The notes: generated by a model from the sequence alone, not told the origin. A stretch of DNA of 64,000 bases from Panagrolaimus kolymaensis (GCA_028622995.1 JAJQJQ010000005.1:4464001-4528000); one strand, 5' to 3'. Counted from the first letter of the stretch, positions 39,532 through 55,473 are shown. Made by a program: numbers and translations.

Positions 39532-42147
39532 TTTTATTTTAATAGTAGTAATATATAATTATGTTTTTGATAATTCTGAAAAAAAAAATTAGCCCAAAAT
39601 TGTAACAACAAAAAATCAACAAAAAGTTACACGCAAATACCCGATAAATTTTTTTTAACAAAGTGTTCAATCATTTAGCTTTTAGATAAATGTTTCAAAT
39701 CTTCTAACATTGGAAAGCTTCAAAAAAAAAAGCAGCTGGTTAATAATGAGAAAAAAAACTTAAAACTGATGCATTCCATCTATGAAGTGGTAAACAAAAA
39801 ATGAAATATCTGCAATGAAAACAGCTGACAAATATTTTTCAGCAAAAAATAAGGCGGAGAATTGTTGTTTTTCAACAACAACAAAAAAACAGAAAACATG
39901 TCGGCAGCAAAAGCAAAGAAAAAAAACGCTTATGAAAGAGAGCTTTGGTCGTCGTGAAAAAATGCAGAGAAATTGTTTAGGAAAAAATAAAGCGAAAAAT
40001 TGTAAACAAGCAGTAGTAAAATATTTTTATGGAAATCTAGGTTCAAAAAAAGGTATCCAAAATAGTATTGTTTTTGAACTACTTTAGGACAAATGATCAA
40101 AAATTAAGGTAGCCAGGGCGATTTGTGAGGTTTGAAAAAAAAGTTTATCGACGATAAAAGATTAACATTTTTTAAACTAAACAGTGGAATGTTGGTAAAA
40201 AAACAAGTGAAACTTTTTCAAGTATGAAGACATGGGTTGCTGTTAGGGTTGGCAAATGTTAATTAACCGGTGAATTTACCGGTTAATTAACCGGTTAATT
40301 AACCGGTTATTAACCGAAGGCATAATTTACCGGTAAATTATAAAAAGTTTTACCACATGGAGGACTCTTTGCTACCATTTTCCAAAAAATTTCCTGAAAA
40401 AAATTGGTCATGGGAAACCACGTTAAAGTGTTTACTTCTCCCATTTTATCGTTGAATTTCTCTAAAATCCATCATTTTTCGTCGAATAATGGTGTTTGCT
40501 CTATAAAACAATCATTTCGTAACATTTCGTAAACTTTTGTAGGTTTTCGTAGTTGTGGTTAATTAACATCGACACCGGTTAATTAACCGGTAAATTAACC
40601 GGTTAATTAACCGATTTTTAATTCACCGGTAAATTAACCAACCCTAGTTGCTGTCTCCAAACGAACTTTGACCTGGTAATAATATTTTTTTTGGAGCTTT
40701 ACCTAAATATAAGATACTCATTATTTTTTCCATAGCTTTTACTTTTGACTCATCTTCACAATGTTCGATAGCCTTTGGAAGCTTTGAACCTTAAAGGCTT
40801 CTATTGATTGAACCAAAAAATAAACAACCAATATCTGTTAGTTGAGTTAACTATAATTTAAAATTGTAATGGAGAGATGTGAGGCATTTATATATATGCA
40901 GAAATTATTTCATCATTGATCAGCTAAATGGGCGTCAGAGAACTCATCATATTTTAAAAAAAACACACAACAACAAGCGATTCGTGTTGTTTATTTGTTG
41001 CGGCTGTTGAGAAAAACAACAGAATTTTTTTTATTTTTTTGAACACCGAAGAGCGTTATACTTCCTTGCTGATGCTCCTTTCTACGGGCGTTTTTTTTTC
41101 TTGCTTGTTTATTTTGATCTTTGAAGTTTTTCAAAATAAAAAAACAAAATCGGCAGCCTTTAAAATTGAAAAATGGAAAAAGAAAAGTTTCGAAACACAT
41201 ACGTTTTTTAATGCGCTTTGAATGGGAAAAAAATAACTGAAGAAACACAAACAAACAAATAAACAAAATATTATGGGGAACAAAAAATGCATTTTTGTTT
41301 ATTGGCTAATTTATTTTTCATAAATGTTATTATTATTTTTAATATATCTTTTTTCGATTAAAAAAACCTTTCTTCAAAATTTTAATAAAATTTTTGTAGT
41401 CAATGAGAAAATAACTTTTTGTTGTTTTTGTTAAAGATTTCCTTATTTCAAAAAAAGGGTAAGATGGTTGCTTGTTTTTGTTGATGCGATATAATTGGTG
41501 CGACGGGATTTTGTTTATTTTTTTTAGATTCCTTTTTTGAAAAAAAAGATGGAGAAAACAAAGAATTCCGAGATTACAAAATCTTTGAAGTGTTCAGCTC
41601 AGATAAATCAAAAACAAACATTTTATTATTTTTATTTTTAGGAATGCAAAACTTTCAAAAGCGCAAAATCAAGTTTTTTATTATTAACGAAAACACTTTA
41701 AAAAATTGTTTTTGACCATAACGAGTAGTCTTTGGTAATTCTTTAATTATTGAGAAAAGATTTTCTGTAAATAATTTTTTTAAATGTGAAGCTAAATTTA
41801 ATAATTAAATATTATTATTTGAACATATTTATTGCTTTTTTGCGTATAATGAATGATATAACAAACCCAGGAAAATACAAAAATAAAACAAAAAGGCACA
41901 AAAAAATTATAGCTGATAATAAAATATGTAAGTGTATCCGTGATGAAATTATTTTTTTGTTTGTTTCAAGTGAAGCGTTTTAAGGGAAATAAATAAAAAA
42001 GGATATGTACCACCTTTTGCCGCCATTTTTTTTTTTTGTAAAAATTTAAAGACAAAAGGGAAAGAAAAAATATTATAGTAACAAATAATAATAATATCAA
42101 AAATGAATCATGCAACAAATCGATGCGATGAAGAAGATAAGCATTGA
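39532..42147. other. Intergenic with one MITE, no gene seen
   Basis: Apart from the hAT-type MITE at 40244-40646 this is AT-rich sequence. Short frames (39815-40087 plus, 40991-41266 minus) are Lys/Asn/Phe-rich homopolymer translations. The promoter of the LEA gene should lie just right of 39,531. Confidence 0.55.
40244..40646. mobile_element. hAT-type MITE rich in TTAACCGG repeats
   Basis: This is a 403 bp element with ends TAGGGTTGG and CCAACCCTA. It is flanked by exact 8-bp duplications GTTGCTGT at 40236-40243 and 40647-40654, the hAT hallmark. Inside each end lie tandem TTAATTAACCGG units that are themselves palindromic, so the termini can fold in many registers. No coding capacity. Confidence 0.85.
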
Positions 42148-44231
<2,084 letters not shown>

Positions 44232-46816
44232 TTCTGGTATAACAAAAAAATAAAGTAAAAGATGGAGGGCGTTTGAGCAAAAGCTGAAATATGATATCTT
44301 TTTTATTTATTTATTTATTTATAAACCTCAAAGCTTTACAATCAAAAAAGTATATCCGCTTAATTAATAAAACGTAAAAACAATATACGAAGGAGGAAAA
44401 TGAATGAGAAAGGTGTCGAGAATGAAAGCAAGCAAGGAAGGCGACGACCCCTGTCCGCGCAAATCAATCGATAGCCTTTTTTTTTCGCTGTTGCAAAAAT
44501 AAAAAAACCGTTTGGGTTGTTTCTTCTTTTTTTGTTCTCTGTGATCTAGGTTTTGTAAATAGCAATAGTATGTACATGTACAGCAATGATGGTTACGACC
44601 TCGACGACGACGACAAACTCATAAAATAAATGCAAATTTAATGTGGATTTAATCTAAATAAAAAAACTTTTTCTTTTCTGATCATCAAAGTCATTTTTAA
44701 ATTTTGTTTCACACAGGTGATGGACAAAAATAAAAAAAACGAAGAAGAAGAAATGTTTCATGTATTTGAATGCGTTGGCGGCTTACGGCAGCATGGAATG
44801 AAAAAGATGACTCAAGATGACGTCCACCAAAAAAGAGGTGTGGAATCTTCAATAGTTTTTTTTATTCATTTTCATTTTTTTGTTGCTACCAAAAATGGAA
44901 AAAGATTATCAGTCAGTCAAAAAACGAAAAAATAAATATGCATCTACATACATTTTGTTATAAAAAAACCCGCTTCATTTGAATTTAAAAAATACACATT
45001 TTGTTCAATGATGTTGAAAAAAGCTACAGGCAAAGAGAAAAAGTAATAATAAGCATTAAACCACAAAATATATGTATGTACAATTATGTCATCAAATTAT
45101 TAGTAATTATTTAACCGTATGCTTTCATAGAAAATTTTACTTTAAATTGGTATTTGCTTCCAAATCCAGTTTAAAAAATAAATTCAAATAAATTTTTAAT
45201 TTTGGAATCGAAGTTGTATTTTAAGAAACTACTAAACCATTTTGCTTTTGATTTTTTTCTTTTTGCAAATTTTAAAATCCCCTTTTCACAATAAATGCAT
45301 AAATGTATGTATGTATTGATTTGATATTTTTGACCTTTAGTTGGACGGATGCATTATGACTTTACTCCATTTTTAAAAAAGTAACCAAAAATTGATTATT
45401 TCAATAAATACATGCACAAAGAAACAACTCGAAAGAGTGAAACACCGTTATCACTTTCTTCCATAATACAAAACAATAATCTTTGGAATTTATTGTTTGA
45501 AAGCTTATTTTGAAGGAAAAAAATGTGGTTTAAGGTTGGAGGAATTGAATATGGTTTGTGGTGAGTAAAGTATCCAAAAAATATTTTTTCTTAATATTTC
45601 AACCAACAAAAGGGTTAATTTTGCCCTTTCACTCACGACCTTTGCATGCAAAGATGCATACGAACTTTCCCGAACTTTCTGTCTCCTCCCTTTTTAATGA
45701 TGTTCCTCTTTTACAAAATTATTACAAATGCAACCTTAATCAAGGATGAAATTTTTTTTATTTCCTCACTAATTATTTATAATTAACGTTGTTGCTTTGT
45801 CATTTGCCTCACTAGTTGGATTAACTTAAATAAATCCACAAAAATCTCTAAGCGGCCAACAATTTTTTATTTTCCTTAGTTACAGATTTGGGTTTATGAT
45901 GTCAATATTATTTATATCGTATTGAATTATTTTTCTGCTCATAAACAAAATGAAGGTAAAAGGTTGTTTTGAAGGAAACCATTTTTTCACCCTTTTATTA
46001 AGTTTATAATTATTAGATACTCCCTTTATTTATGTATTTTCTCATTTGTATCTATCAAGCTGCTACCATTTTTATATTTACTCGTCTTTTCCCCCAACTT
46101 TTGGTTTTTGCTTTCTCGTCTTCTTGTCCCCAAATGTTCAGTTCTCATTTAGTTTTTTGGTTTCATATACTCCTAACGGTCTAACAAATAACAACTATGG
46201 TGAACTTTGTGCATTTGTCCGTCCTTCATTTTTTGGATGCACACTATTTTGCTCCCACGTTGCTGTGTTTAAAAAGAAAAGAAAAAGGGAGTTAGCCTTT
46301 GTGCAAGGCCATTTAATGTTATTTTTTTTCCTGTCATTTTTTTGCTATTTTCTCTATTTCTCTTTTATTTCTGTGATATTTAATTTTCTCTAAATGTTTG
46401 TTATTGATGTGTGGAAAGTATTTTTTTTCTCTCCTTTACAGCGTAGTTGTTGTGGACTTTCAAATGTATTGGGGTCGCCCTTCTTCTCCTTCCTCTCATT
46501 CCATTTTTTTTCTCTCCGCCCTAACAAAGGAATACATACTGCTTCTAATATTTTTTTGGGCCCAAAAATTGTTGCCCGATCGCGCGCATTCTAAACAAAA
46601 TTCAAACAGTTGCTTGTTTTTTCGATGATTATTTGCTTTTTTTCTTGCATCAAAAAAGCTATGTTATTTCTTTATATTTTCGTGAATATATCAGCTTTTC
46701 GGGCCTAATAAAAAAACAATGCGCTTGCTATTCCACAATGCTTTATTTTGTTTCATATTTTAGAAATTCTCGCTTGCGTCTATCTCTCTCGTGTGTTTTT
46801 TATTACTTAAAAAAAC
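44232..46816. other. Intergenic, no gene seen
   Basis: This is AT-rich sequence between divergent genes, with a TTTA tetranucleotide run near 44,310. Frames at 46046-46594 plus are Phe/Ser/Leu-rich translations of pyrimidine tracts and are not supported. Confidence 0.5.
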
Positions 46817-47439
46817 ATGGTGAATTTTTCATCAATTCTACGTTTTGCCGTTTCAGTAGCAAACAATATGACTCGTCCACGCGTTTTCTTTGACGTTACC
46901 ATCGGTGGCAAAGCCTCTGGACGTATCGTCATGGAACTTTATAATGATATCGTTCCAAAGACCGCTGAAAATTTCCGTGCTCTTTGCACAGGTGAAAAAG
47001 GAATGGGCCAAAGTGGTAAACCCCTTCATTATAAGGGATCCAAATTCCATCGGGTTATCCCCAACTTCATGCTTCAAGGAGGAGATTTCACCCGTGGCAA
47101 TGGAACTGGCGGTGAATCAATTTATGGTGAAAAATTCGCTGACGAAAACTTCAAGGAACGTCACACTGGCGCCGGTAAACCCACTTTTTCTCCTTCCTTA
47201 TATATATTTTACTCTTTTATCTTATAGGAATCCTCTCTATGGCTAACGCTGGACCCAACACTAATGGATCTCAATTCTTCGTTTGCACAACTGTTACCAA
47301 CTGGTTAGATGGCAAACATGTTGTTTTCGGAAAGGTTGTTGAAGGATTAGATATTGTCAAAACTATCGAATCTCAAGGATCCCAAAGTGGCAAGACCTCC
47401 ACCGACATCGTCATTGCTGATTGCGGTGAATTGAAGTAA
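46817..47439 (+). CDS. Cyclophilin-type peptidyl-prolyl isomerase
   Basis: Exons 46817-47174 and 47228-47439 give 189 residues. The enzyme isomerises X-Pro bonds and binds cyclosporin. All key elements of the cyclophilin A active site are present: [15 protein letters not shown] (catalytic Arg and Phe), [14 protein letters not shown] and [13 protein letters not shown] (Trp and His). It has the divergent-loop insertion [15 protein letters not shown], found in plant and nematode cyclophilins. An 18-residue extension before [10 protein letters not shown] ([15 protein letters not shown]) could be a short mitochondrial targeting sequence. The inner ATG at 46868 would give a cytosolic form, so two start sites may be used. 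Codons are richer in C at third positions than in neighbouring genes, suggesting high expression. The symbol within the cyn family is not assignable. Confidence 0.96.
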
Positions 47440-48171
47440 ATAAGAACTCAACGTTTAAAGAAACAACTTCCTTTTGATTCTGTTTTTATTAATTCGATCT
47501 TTTTGTCATCATTTTCTTTTTATTTAGTAGTATCTTTTTTCGGATATTTAAACTTTTTTAAATTATTTCTTTTGTTGTTTACAACTTTTTTTTGTTAGTT
47601 GATAAACGCATTATTTATACATACTAGCTTTCTCAGTTACACACATACATTCATGAAACAAGAAAATTGTTTATCATTTGTTTATCAAAGACTTGCTTAA
47701 TAGAATGCAGGTGGTGATGACGGTCATTGAAAAAGAGCGAAAGAGGAATTATATTTTATACCAATTTGCAGACTTTCAAATAGCTAATATAAAAGCTTTT
47801 ATAAAATATGCCAACAATAAAAAGCATGAATTGTAAATTTTAAAGGGTCTAATTGCATAAAATAATATATTTGATTTGTCACTTTCATAAAAAACGAGTA
47901 ATCCTCTAACATTCCAATCTTAAAAACTTTCAAAGAATATATTTAATTTATTGACGTTGTTGATTGAACTTTTTTTTTCATGGACGTGACTTTCATTTTT
48001 TGATGGATTTTAAACCGGCTGGATTCGACACATACAGAGACAACCAACCATAAAAAAAAGTAAAATGAGATAGAACCAAACTTTTTTATCCGGTTTTGTT
48101 TCTTTTTTTCCTGGATCTTCGTGGATTTTTAGTTATAAAAAAGTGTTCATTGCTTTGATTCTTTTTTGGCA
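47440..48171. other. Intergenic, no gene seen
   Basis: This is the 3' flank of the cyclophilin gene and the promoter region of the lipase gene. It is AT-rich with no recognisable element. Confidence 0.5.
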
Positions 48172-49412
48172 ATGAAATTACTTATTTTTTCTATAAGTTT
48201 TTTATTTATTATTGGAGCAAAAGCTGATTTCAGTGCTGATTTTGGAAAATGGTTGGAAGAAAATTTTGGATCTGATGTTAGAACACATTTAGAAAGGTTG
48301 GAATTTTGAACAAAAGTTTAGGCTATCTGTCTCGTAAATCCATTTTATTATGATGTCTCCTCAATAATGCTGTTTAACTATAAATTTCTTTACTAAAAAG
48401 AAGTTGCTATTTTGTAGGAAAGACTTAGGAGCAGCTGGATCGTTCGGGGGGAAAACAACTCGATCTGAAAAACTTGATCGCCAACCCGTTGTATTTGTTC
48501 ATGGTGTTTCAAACCGAGCTCATGATAAACCTGTGCAAGCAGCTCATTGGTTTATGTAAGCTTTAACGGCATGAATTTCTTTTATCTCTAAATGCTTTTA
48601 GAAAGAATGGTTACAAATGGTCTGAAGTTTATGGAACGACCTATGCTAATGGAGATCAAGGCAATCCACTTCAGTGGGCTCAATATTCCATGAAATGCAG
48701 TTACGTGAAACTTGTTCGAGCTTTAATTGTTGCCGTTCGACTTTATACTGGCCGAGCAGTCGACGTTGTTGGATATTCAATGGGTAATAATACAATCAAT
48801 ATAAATAATATCATTCATTATCATTATTGAAAGTATAAAAATTGTATGCTTTTAGGCGTCCCTGTTACACGGAAAGCTATCCTCGGTGGAAGATGCGTTG
48901 ACACAGGTGAAGATCTTGGCGGACCTTTAACAAAGTTCATTGATACTTATGTCGGCGTTGCTGGACCCAATCATGGAATTAATCTTCAAGTTGGAGGCAT
49001 TTCGGTTCCTGGTTGTGTTTTTAGTATCCTTCCAGTTTGCAATATTCAAACAGGATTATATTCAGGATTTTGTCCTAGTGAAAGTGCATTTTTACAGGTT
49101 TATAATAGACATGAATCGATATTAATACAAAGCTAAATCATTTTAGGATATAAATAGACAAGCAGGCTATGAAGGTCAGCATCGTTTTTCCATTTACAGT
49201 AAAAAGGATCAACTTGTTGGATATCAAGTTTGTGGAAGAGTAAGTATTATAAATTAACAATCTTACATTATACCAATTTTTTGTTATAGCCAACAACTCA
49301 AGTGCCAGGTCAACATGGTGAAAAAATATATGAGGACAAAAACCACGATGATACATTTTTTCATTCATATTCAGTTATGATGGAAATGGTTCTCAATCAC
49401 CGAGTGCCATAA
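48172..49412 (+). CDS. Secreted class-2 type lipase/esterase (nematode LIPS-like)
   Basis: Six exons (48172-48296, 48418-48555, 48602-48783, 48856-49097, 49147-49239, 49290-49412) give 300 residues in consistent phase. A signal peptide is evident (KLLIFSISFLFIIGAKA). The alpha/beta-hydrolase core has the oxyanion strand QPVVFVHGVSN and the nucleophile elbow GYSMG with the catalytic Ser. KDQLVGYQVCGR is a likely region for the acid, and CHis candidates lie in NHDDTFFHSYSVM near the C-terminus. The family (Lipase class 2, expanded in nematodes as lips genes) hydrolyses lipid esters outside the cell or in the gut. Paired Cys residues in GCVFSILPVCN and CPSE fit a secreted protein. Length is typical. 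Confidence 0.93.
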
Positions 49413-52388
49413 ATTCCATTTAGGCAATGATTATCTTTCTTACCTCAAGGAATAAAATATTCTTTCGTTTAATTAATTTGTTTTTTAAATTATTGTATTA
49501 GTTGTGAGAAAATCTATAAATATTTTTTGAAGTGTTTTTATGAGAGTTGTTTCGATGTTGTAAATTACCATAAAATATAAGTGTTGTTTATTTGACCGAA
49601 ACTGATTTAATTGCGGCCTCTTTTTCCTCTTTCCATTTTTGCACGATTTATTCACATGTGAGGATTTTCAAATGGCCTTTTTCTTCTCATTCCATTTTTG
49701 TTGATCCGATGGTCAAAGAGCGCGCCTCATCGATTCTCCAATCAAAAAAATGTGTGCCTTGGCATTTTTTGGACTCAAGCCAGAATGGTTCTTTTTTGTG
49801 CTTTTTCAAAGATGGAAATGTCCTTTGTATTGTGGCTATAATTATTATTTTAAGATTCCTAATAAATGCCATAAGTTTAGAATTGTTTGAATTACAGCGA
49901 TAAAATATTTGTTTCTAATTTTTATGTCGTTGCTTGATCTTTTTTATTGTGATGTCTTCCGTAGATATTTAGTCTCACATAATAGATGGGGCGCTTTAGC
50001 TCATTTCCAATTTTTGATAAAGACTACAAAAAGACTACGATAATAAATAAATACATATTCCTTTCGAGGCACAAAACTGTCATATTTGTTTTTCGATAAT
50101 ATTGTTTTTGATTGAGTTTTTCGTAAAAAAAACTTTGAAAGGCGACCTTGAATAAGAAAAATGAAGAGAAAAAGAGAGAAAAGAAATCGTCAAAGAGATT
50201 TACCTGGAGATTGACAGAAGAAAAGAAAACTGAACAATTACAGATGGTATAAAAACGTCCTAAGCGTCCAAAAAACATTATTATTCTTCATAGCCAATAA
50301 GTTACGATCTAATAAAACTTTTTTCTATCGCCACATTTTATTTTTCATTTTTATCTAAATTTTCAAAATTGTTCTTACTATGCATGAAAAAATATTTCAA
50401 TGATCCAATTTTTTTACGCCGCTTTCATTCATGCTTTTTGGGAAAGAAAAATTGAAAATATAAGATCATGATCTTTTTGTTTTGCGATTTTTCTTCCTCG
50501 ATTCTATCTCTTGCGCTCTCTTTTCATTATGTTGTTTTTTCCTGTTTTTATGCTGCTGGCCGTTTCCATGTTTACGTTTTTCTGCAAAGCAACAGCAACA
50601 ACACCATCTACGTATTTTCCAAAAATGCTCATCATATTTTTTCTTCTCGTGATCCATATTTAACTTTTTAACACCATCTTTTAAATTTTGTTAATTAAAA
50701 AGTTTTCAAAAATTAAAAATAACTTTATTTTTTTTAAAGCGATTAAAATATTATTTTTCCATTTCTTCGAAGCTTTTCCTTTTTTAAAACCTGTTTTCTC
50801 TTTTTCTCCAAAAAAACTTTGTTATCGCTTGTCAAACTTTTTTTTGAAGGTTATCCAAAAACGTTGTTGTTTTTGAAACCTTTTCCGTCCTCTCTTATCT
50901 TCTTCTTTCTCTCTTTTTTGAGTGCTTTGAAGAATCTTTATACTTCTTTTTTCTCTCTCGAAACTGAAGCCTTTGTTTTTGACATATTATTTTTTTTTTA
51001 TCAAAAATTTTACCATTTCAATGCTAAACAAGTTTTTTTTATTCACCGTTCAAAAACGTAAGCAGCCAGCATTGGAGCGAACTTTGTACTTTGTTTTTGT
51101 GAATAAAAAATCATGGCTTTTTCCGCAATGGTAGTACAACTCTCTCATCCTTCTTTTTCTCATTTTCTTTCTTAATTGGAGTTGTTAACCGTAATAGAAT
51201 TCAGTGATACGCCTTTTCTTCTCGTTATTAGTTTTTTTTATTGGAAAAAAAGGATACGGTAAATTGTAGCGTTCGAAAGAATATATATATAAAGCATTTC
51301 ATTCATTAATAAGCGAGCAAGCTTTTGCACTTTTTTCAATGAAAAACTATGCTTGCGTTAAATTTAAAAAAACAGGTACATTTGCTCTGAAATAAAAGTA
51401 CGATAAACAATTTTTTTTATTGATGTTCTTCTCTCTCCTTTTTCTATCATTTATTTGTTATGTATTTGTGAAGTTATAAACGAACGCCTGTCGACGAAAC
51501 CATTTTTTTGTTGCCTTTGCTAAAAATTTGTGTGCAGAAAATGCTGTTGTTCTGCTGTTACATCATCTTCGTCGGTTTTATGTAACTTTTTTTTCTATGC
51601 CATTAGCGTTTTCCTCCCTCAAGCTTGTTGTTTTATACTTTTACCTTTCGATCAAAAGTCGCAAATCCTCTCTTCCCCTAAAAATATTTTGAATGCAATA
51701 TTTGGCCCAAATAAAAACCCATTACACTTCTCAATCAATCTTGACCGCTCAAAATGAAGCCCTTTTCACAAATAAATGTTTCTTCTAGTTTTTTGATGAA
51801 GTAAACAAAAAATTCTTTTCTTCCTCTTTTTTTTGTTGCTACTTTTTTAATTGATCTTTTTTTGTTGATCGCTCATGAAAAAGATATGTGTCCATTGATC
51901 ATTATCGTTGTATCTTTTAAGGGTGGCATTTTTTTTATTTCTCTATTTCTAATCAAAAATAATATAACCCTTTTCCGGTAAAATAAAATTTTTTTTATCA
52001 AATAATTGTTTTTCTTTCAAATTTTTGCTGAACTTGCATTTATAATAGTTTTTTCTCCCAGATGATTATTGTTACCTTCTTTGCGCTATCGGTTCTGGTC
52101 TCCTTCTCTTTTTTTTTGCGTGGATTTGGAATTATATTAGCAAGCCTGAAATTAACTTTGATAATGATTCTTTCCGCTCTTTATACCGTAATTCAACTTT
52201 ATTTTGTTTAAAATTTATCGATTTTATAAGTTATTTTCTAATTTTAGAGCTGAAAATAAATTATTTCGCAGTGGCCATAGCCAAAACAAAAAAAGGAGGA
52301 AATTAACTGAAAGCTCCTAAATATTTTCATTATTTTTTGATTTTTTTAAATCTAACCTCATTTTCTTCGTTGTTTTAAATTTTCAAAA
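49413..52388. other. Intergenic, no gene seen
   Basis: This 3 kb spacer is AT-rich with many T-runs. Frames at 49592-49903, 50466-50671 and 50688-51061 are Phe/Ser-rich and lack splice or domain support. Somewhere here should lie the promoter and 5' UTR of the gene at 52389. Confidence 0.5.
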
Positions 52389-55300
52389 ATGACAGAAACT
52401 GTCATGATTGAATCAGCAACCGATGACACTTTAACTAGACGATCCTCCAATGGTACTTCATCAAATAATAATGTCAAATCACATTATTTGAAAAGGCACG
52501 GTAGTTCATCATCGATTGAATCGTTGGACCAGGTTTGTGCCTTTTTTTTAAACCTCTAATAGGTGGCAAAAAACAAAAATTCAGTAAAAATTATGTATGT
52601 AGCCCTATTTCCTCGTTTTTATTATTATCAAGTATTTTTTGGTACTGAAAACAAAAACGCAACAACATAACCGTTTATTCAAAAACTTAAAAACAATCTT
52701 AACATTTCCCAATTAATTTTTTTTTATTTGGTATCTATTTTTCTTTTTTTTTTGTTATGGTCAAGGTATAAAAAGGTATTTTTTATATTGTTTTTTTCAT
52801 ATCAAAATTATTGAAAAACAACCAATAAGTTTTACCCTTTTTTATTAGATACCTAATTGTCAAAAATAGTTTTTTTTTGCAAGAAATAGTTACATGTTTT
52901 TGTATTAATTTTTTACTTTCTAATGAAACTTTGCGCCAAATGCTGGGTACTGTATTATTCTGACTTTTAAACGTAAAATTAATATGCTTTTTGTAAATTT
53001 TAGGAAGCTTATTTATCTGATTGTTATTCGGATGATTTGGATAAACTCAGCACATGTTTAAGCGAGGTAAGTAAAAGATAAGATTTTTTAAATTATTATT
53101 ATTACATCATTTTATTTTTCTATTAAAGAAAAAATAATGAGAGAAGAAAAAAAGGGATAGGTTTTACAATGAAACTTTTTAACTTTTTGGGAGAGTAAAG
53201 TGCAGTTTTATATTTTTTGTTTATGTTTAAAAAAGATACAAAAAATACGGGGTAAAATTAAGAAATTGTTGCCAAAAATGGGTATAAAAATCTGAAACAA
53301 AATTTATGAAGAAGTAAGATTGCAACAAATAAATAGTTTGTCAAAATTCTCTTCTGAACACGATAGCTACTACAATGCAATAGTTATAGCTCTTATTTAT
53401 TACTTTGATAGTTTGAAATATCTCTTTATTTTATTTGAAACTCCGATATAAATTAAAAGTAAATATATTTATTCGATAAAAAAAAGGTGTGTGTGTGTAT
53501 CATTAGGTTTGTAATTAATGGTTTTAATTTACAATCCTTTATTATTACCTTTAGAATCATCATTAAATTTACTGATTGTCTTTCTCTTTATTTTTTTAAA
53601 GGTCATTTTGCGGAGGTCGAATAAGACAAATAAGAAAGCAACAAAAAAATGGGACAAAGTACAATTTTTTAATTACCAATAATTTGAGTTGTCGTTGAAC
53701 TAAGAAAATTGTCTCATCAAAATCTTGAGAAAGCCAAAAACTATGGAAAAAATGCTTTTTGATCTCTTTCTTCATTTAAAAATTTTGAATAAAAAAAGAG
53801 AGGAAAATTTCGTGATACATACTTTCCTTTAAATAATTTTTAATCAACCTTTTTTTCACATACAGAAATTGTAGTTATAACTGTCACTCATACCCTAACT
53901 TTTTTTGTTGCGCTTTTTTCGATTTCTCATGAACTTACTTTTCGGTCTTTCGTGGAGCTTTTTCTAAAGATAAATAAATATTTCTCTAAAGTTATTTGTT
54001 TGCTTTCAATTATGCGATGATTTTTTTTCTTCCATGCAAACGAACATAATACGATAAAGAAAACTTGTAACTTATTTTAAAAAAGGAGATTGATTTCACG
54101 TGAATTCCATCTGAATTTAATCAACATCAAATAGAGAGAAAAAGCGATGTACTTTGTTCGATGCTTTTATGTGTGTCACTTTTCTTAATTTTTAATATTC
54201 TTCATCCTTCCCTTTTTACTGCTTTATGAATTTTAAGTTAAAATGGCGCAATTACTATCGATTTATTCAACAACAAAAATATCCAAAAACAAAAGTCATT
54301 AATCTTGAACCATTTTTTCTTCTTTTTGTTTCTGCAAACTCAACATTCAAGGGAACAACTCAATTATCACAGCTTCTTTCATGGAGTTAGTTGTAAATGT
54401 CCTTTAAAATTTCCTATCATTTTTTCCATGGTTCATTTCATTGATTGTTGATTTGTTTTTGTCAACTTCAAAGTTTCCACGTTTTGTTTTTTTTTTTACT
54501 CGCGTGTTTCAACGTTTCGAATTTTAAAAAAATTGAAAACAACAAAATTCAATCAATGATTCTCTTTGATTTAGGTTGTTTTGCTCTGTATTTATTTTTG
54601 GTAAAATTAAAAAATCATGTATGAATTAGCTGAAAACGCTAAAAATATTTGCTGGAATCATTCACATTATACGGAAGTGGTTAGTTAAAGAAGTTATAAA
54701 TTTTTGGGAATAAAGTAGCTTTATGAGATTTAAAATTTTAAAACTTTGTCTAATTAGTCACGTTTACATATTTCATAATTTTAACTTAGAAAAAATTAAT
54801 AATAGCTGCTTTTAATTTTAAAAAATTTATCATTTTTAGGTTTCATCTGAAGATGACGACCCTAAAAGAAGTAATGTTATATCAGATTTAATTCAAGCCC
54901 AACTTGCATTTTGGACTTTAGTATTCTCATTTTTATATTCATATGCTTGGCAGCAACATCGAAAAAAGTTTTTAATGACATTATTTGTTGGAATTCCATT
55001 AGTTTTGATTGTTTGTATTACCATTGCTTGGCTTCTTGGTACCATCGTAGTTTTAAGTCGACTTTTTTCAACGTCATTAAAAATAGAAGAAATGCTAAAA
55101 TATGGAACATGCAATGCTGAACCTGGTAAACTATCTTTTAAATTATAAAATAACTTTTATTAATATAATTAATTTTTAAGATGTGAATCGCCGACGTCGA
55201 ACTCTTTCCAATGCTTCACATGTTTCATTAATTTCAAATTCTGGGAGATCTTCATCTTGCGAAGAACTTCTTCCAAAGCCTGTATGTCGTAAGCATTCAT

Positions 55301-55473
55301 CATCAAATTCATCGTTAAACCAAATAATCACTAATGGTTTATCGAATGGTAGTCGAGCAGTATCGCCTACATTTTCTTTTTCACGACAAATTTCAACTTC
55401 ATCCCCGACTCGAAAGCTTAGTTACACATACACCCATCAAACAGCCGATGATGATGAAGGGTTTGAATCATAA
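52389..55473 (+). CDS. Unrecognised small membrane protein
   Basis: I do not recognise this protein. Exons 52389-52532, 53004-53066, 54840-55125 and 55181-55473 give 261 residues with matching phases. Residues 1-80 are hydrophilic and Ser/Asp-rich (SSNGTSSNNN, SSIESLDQ, SEDDD). Residues about 85-145 hold two closely spaced hydrophobic stretches, LAFWTLVFSFLYSYAW and FLMTLFVGIPLVLIVCITIAWLLGTIVVL, split by QQHRKKF. This suggests a hairpin or two-pass membrane anchor. The C-terminal 100 residues are Ser/Arg-rich, start with NRRRRTLS and end DDDEGFES. There is no signal peptide. The 1.8 kb intron between exons 2 and 3 contains no other gene I can see. It could be an ER or lipid-droplet hairpin protein; this is speculation from topology only. 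Confidence 0.8.

Noticed and set aside
46046..46628. Hydrophobic Phe/Ser-rich frames upstream of the cyclophilin
   Set aside because: Translations of pyrimidine tracts; hydrophobicity follows from T-richness.
47440..48171. Possible nematode operon of cyclophilin and lipase
   Set aside because: The 730-bp gap is much larger than the roughly 100 bp typical of nematode operons, and no trans-splice signal is evident.
53488..53500. GTGTGTGTGT microsatellite in an intron
   Set aside because: Short ordinary dinucleotide repeat; not worth a feature.
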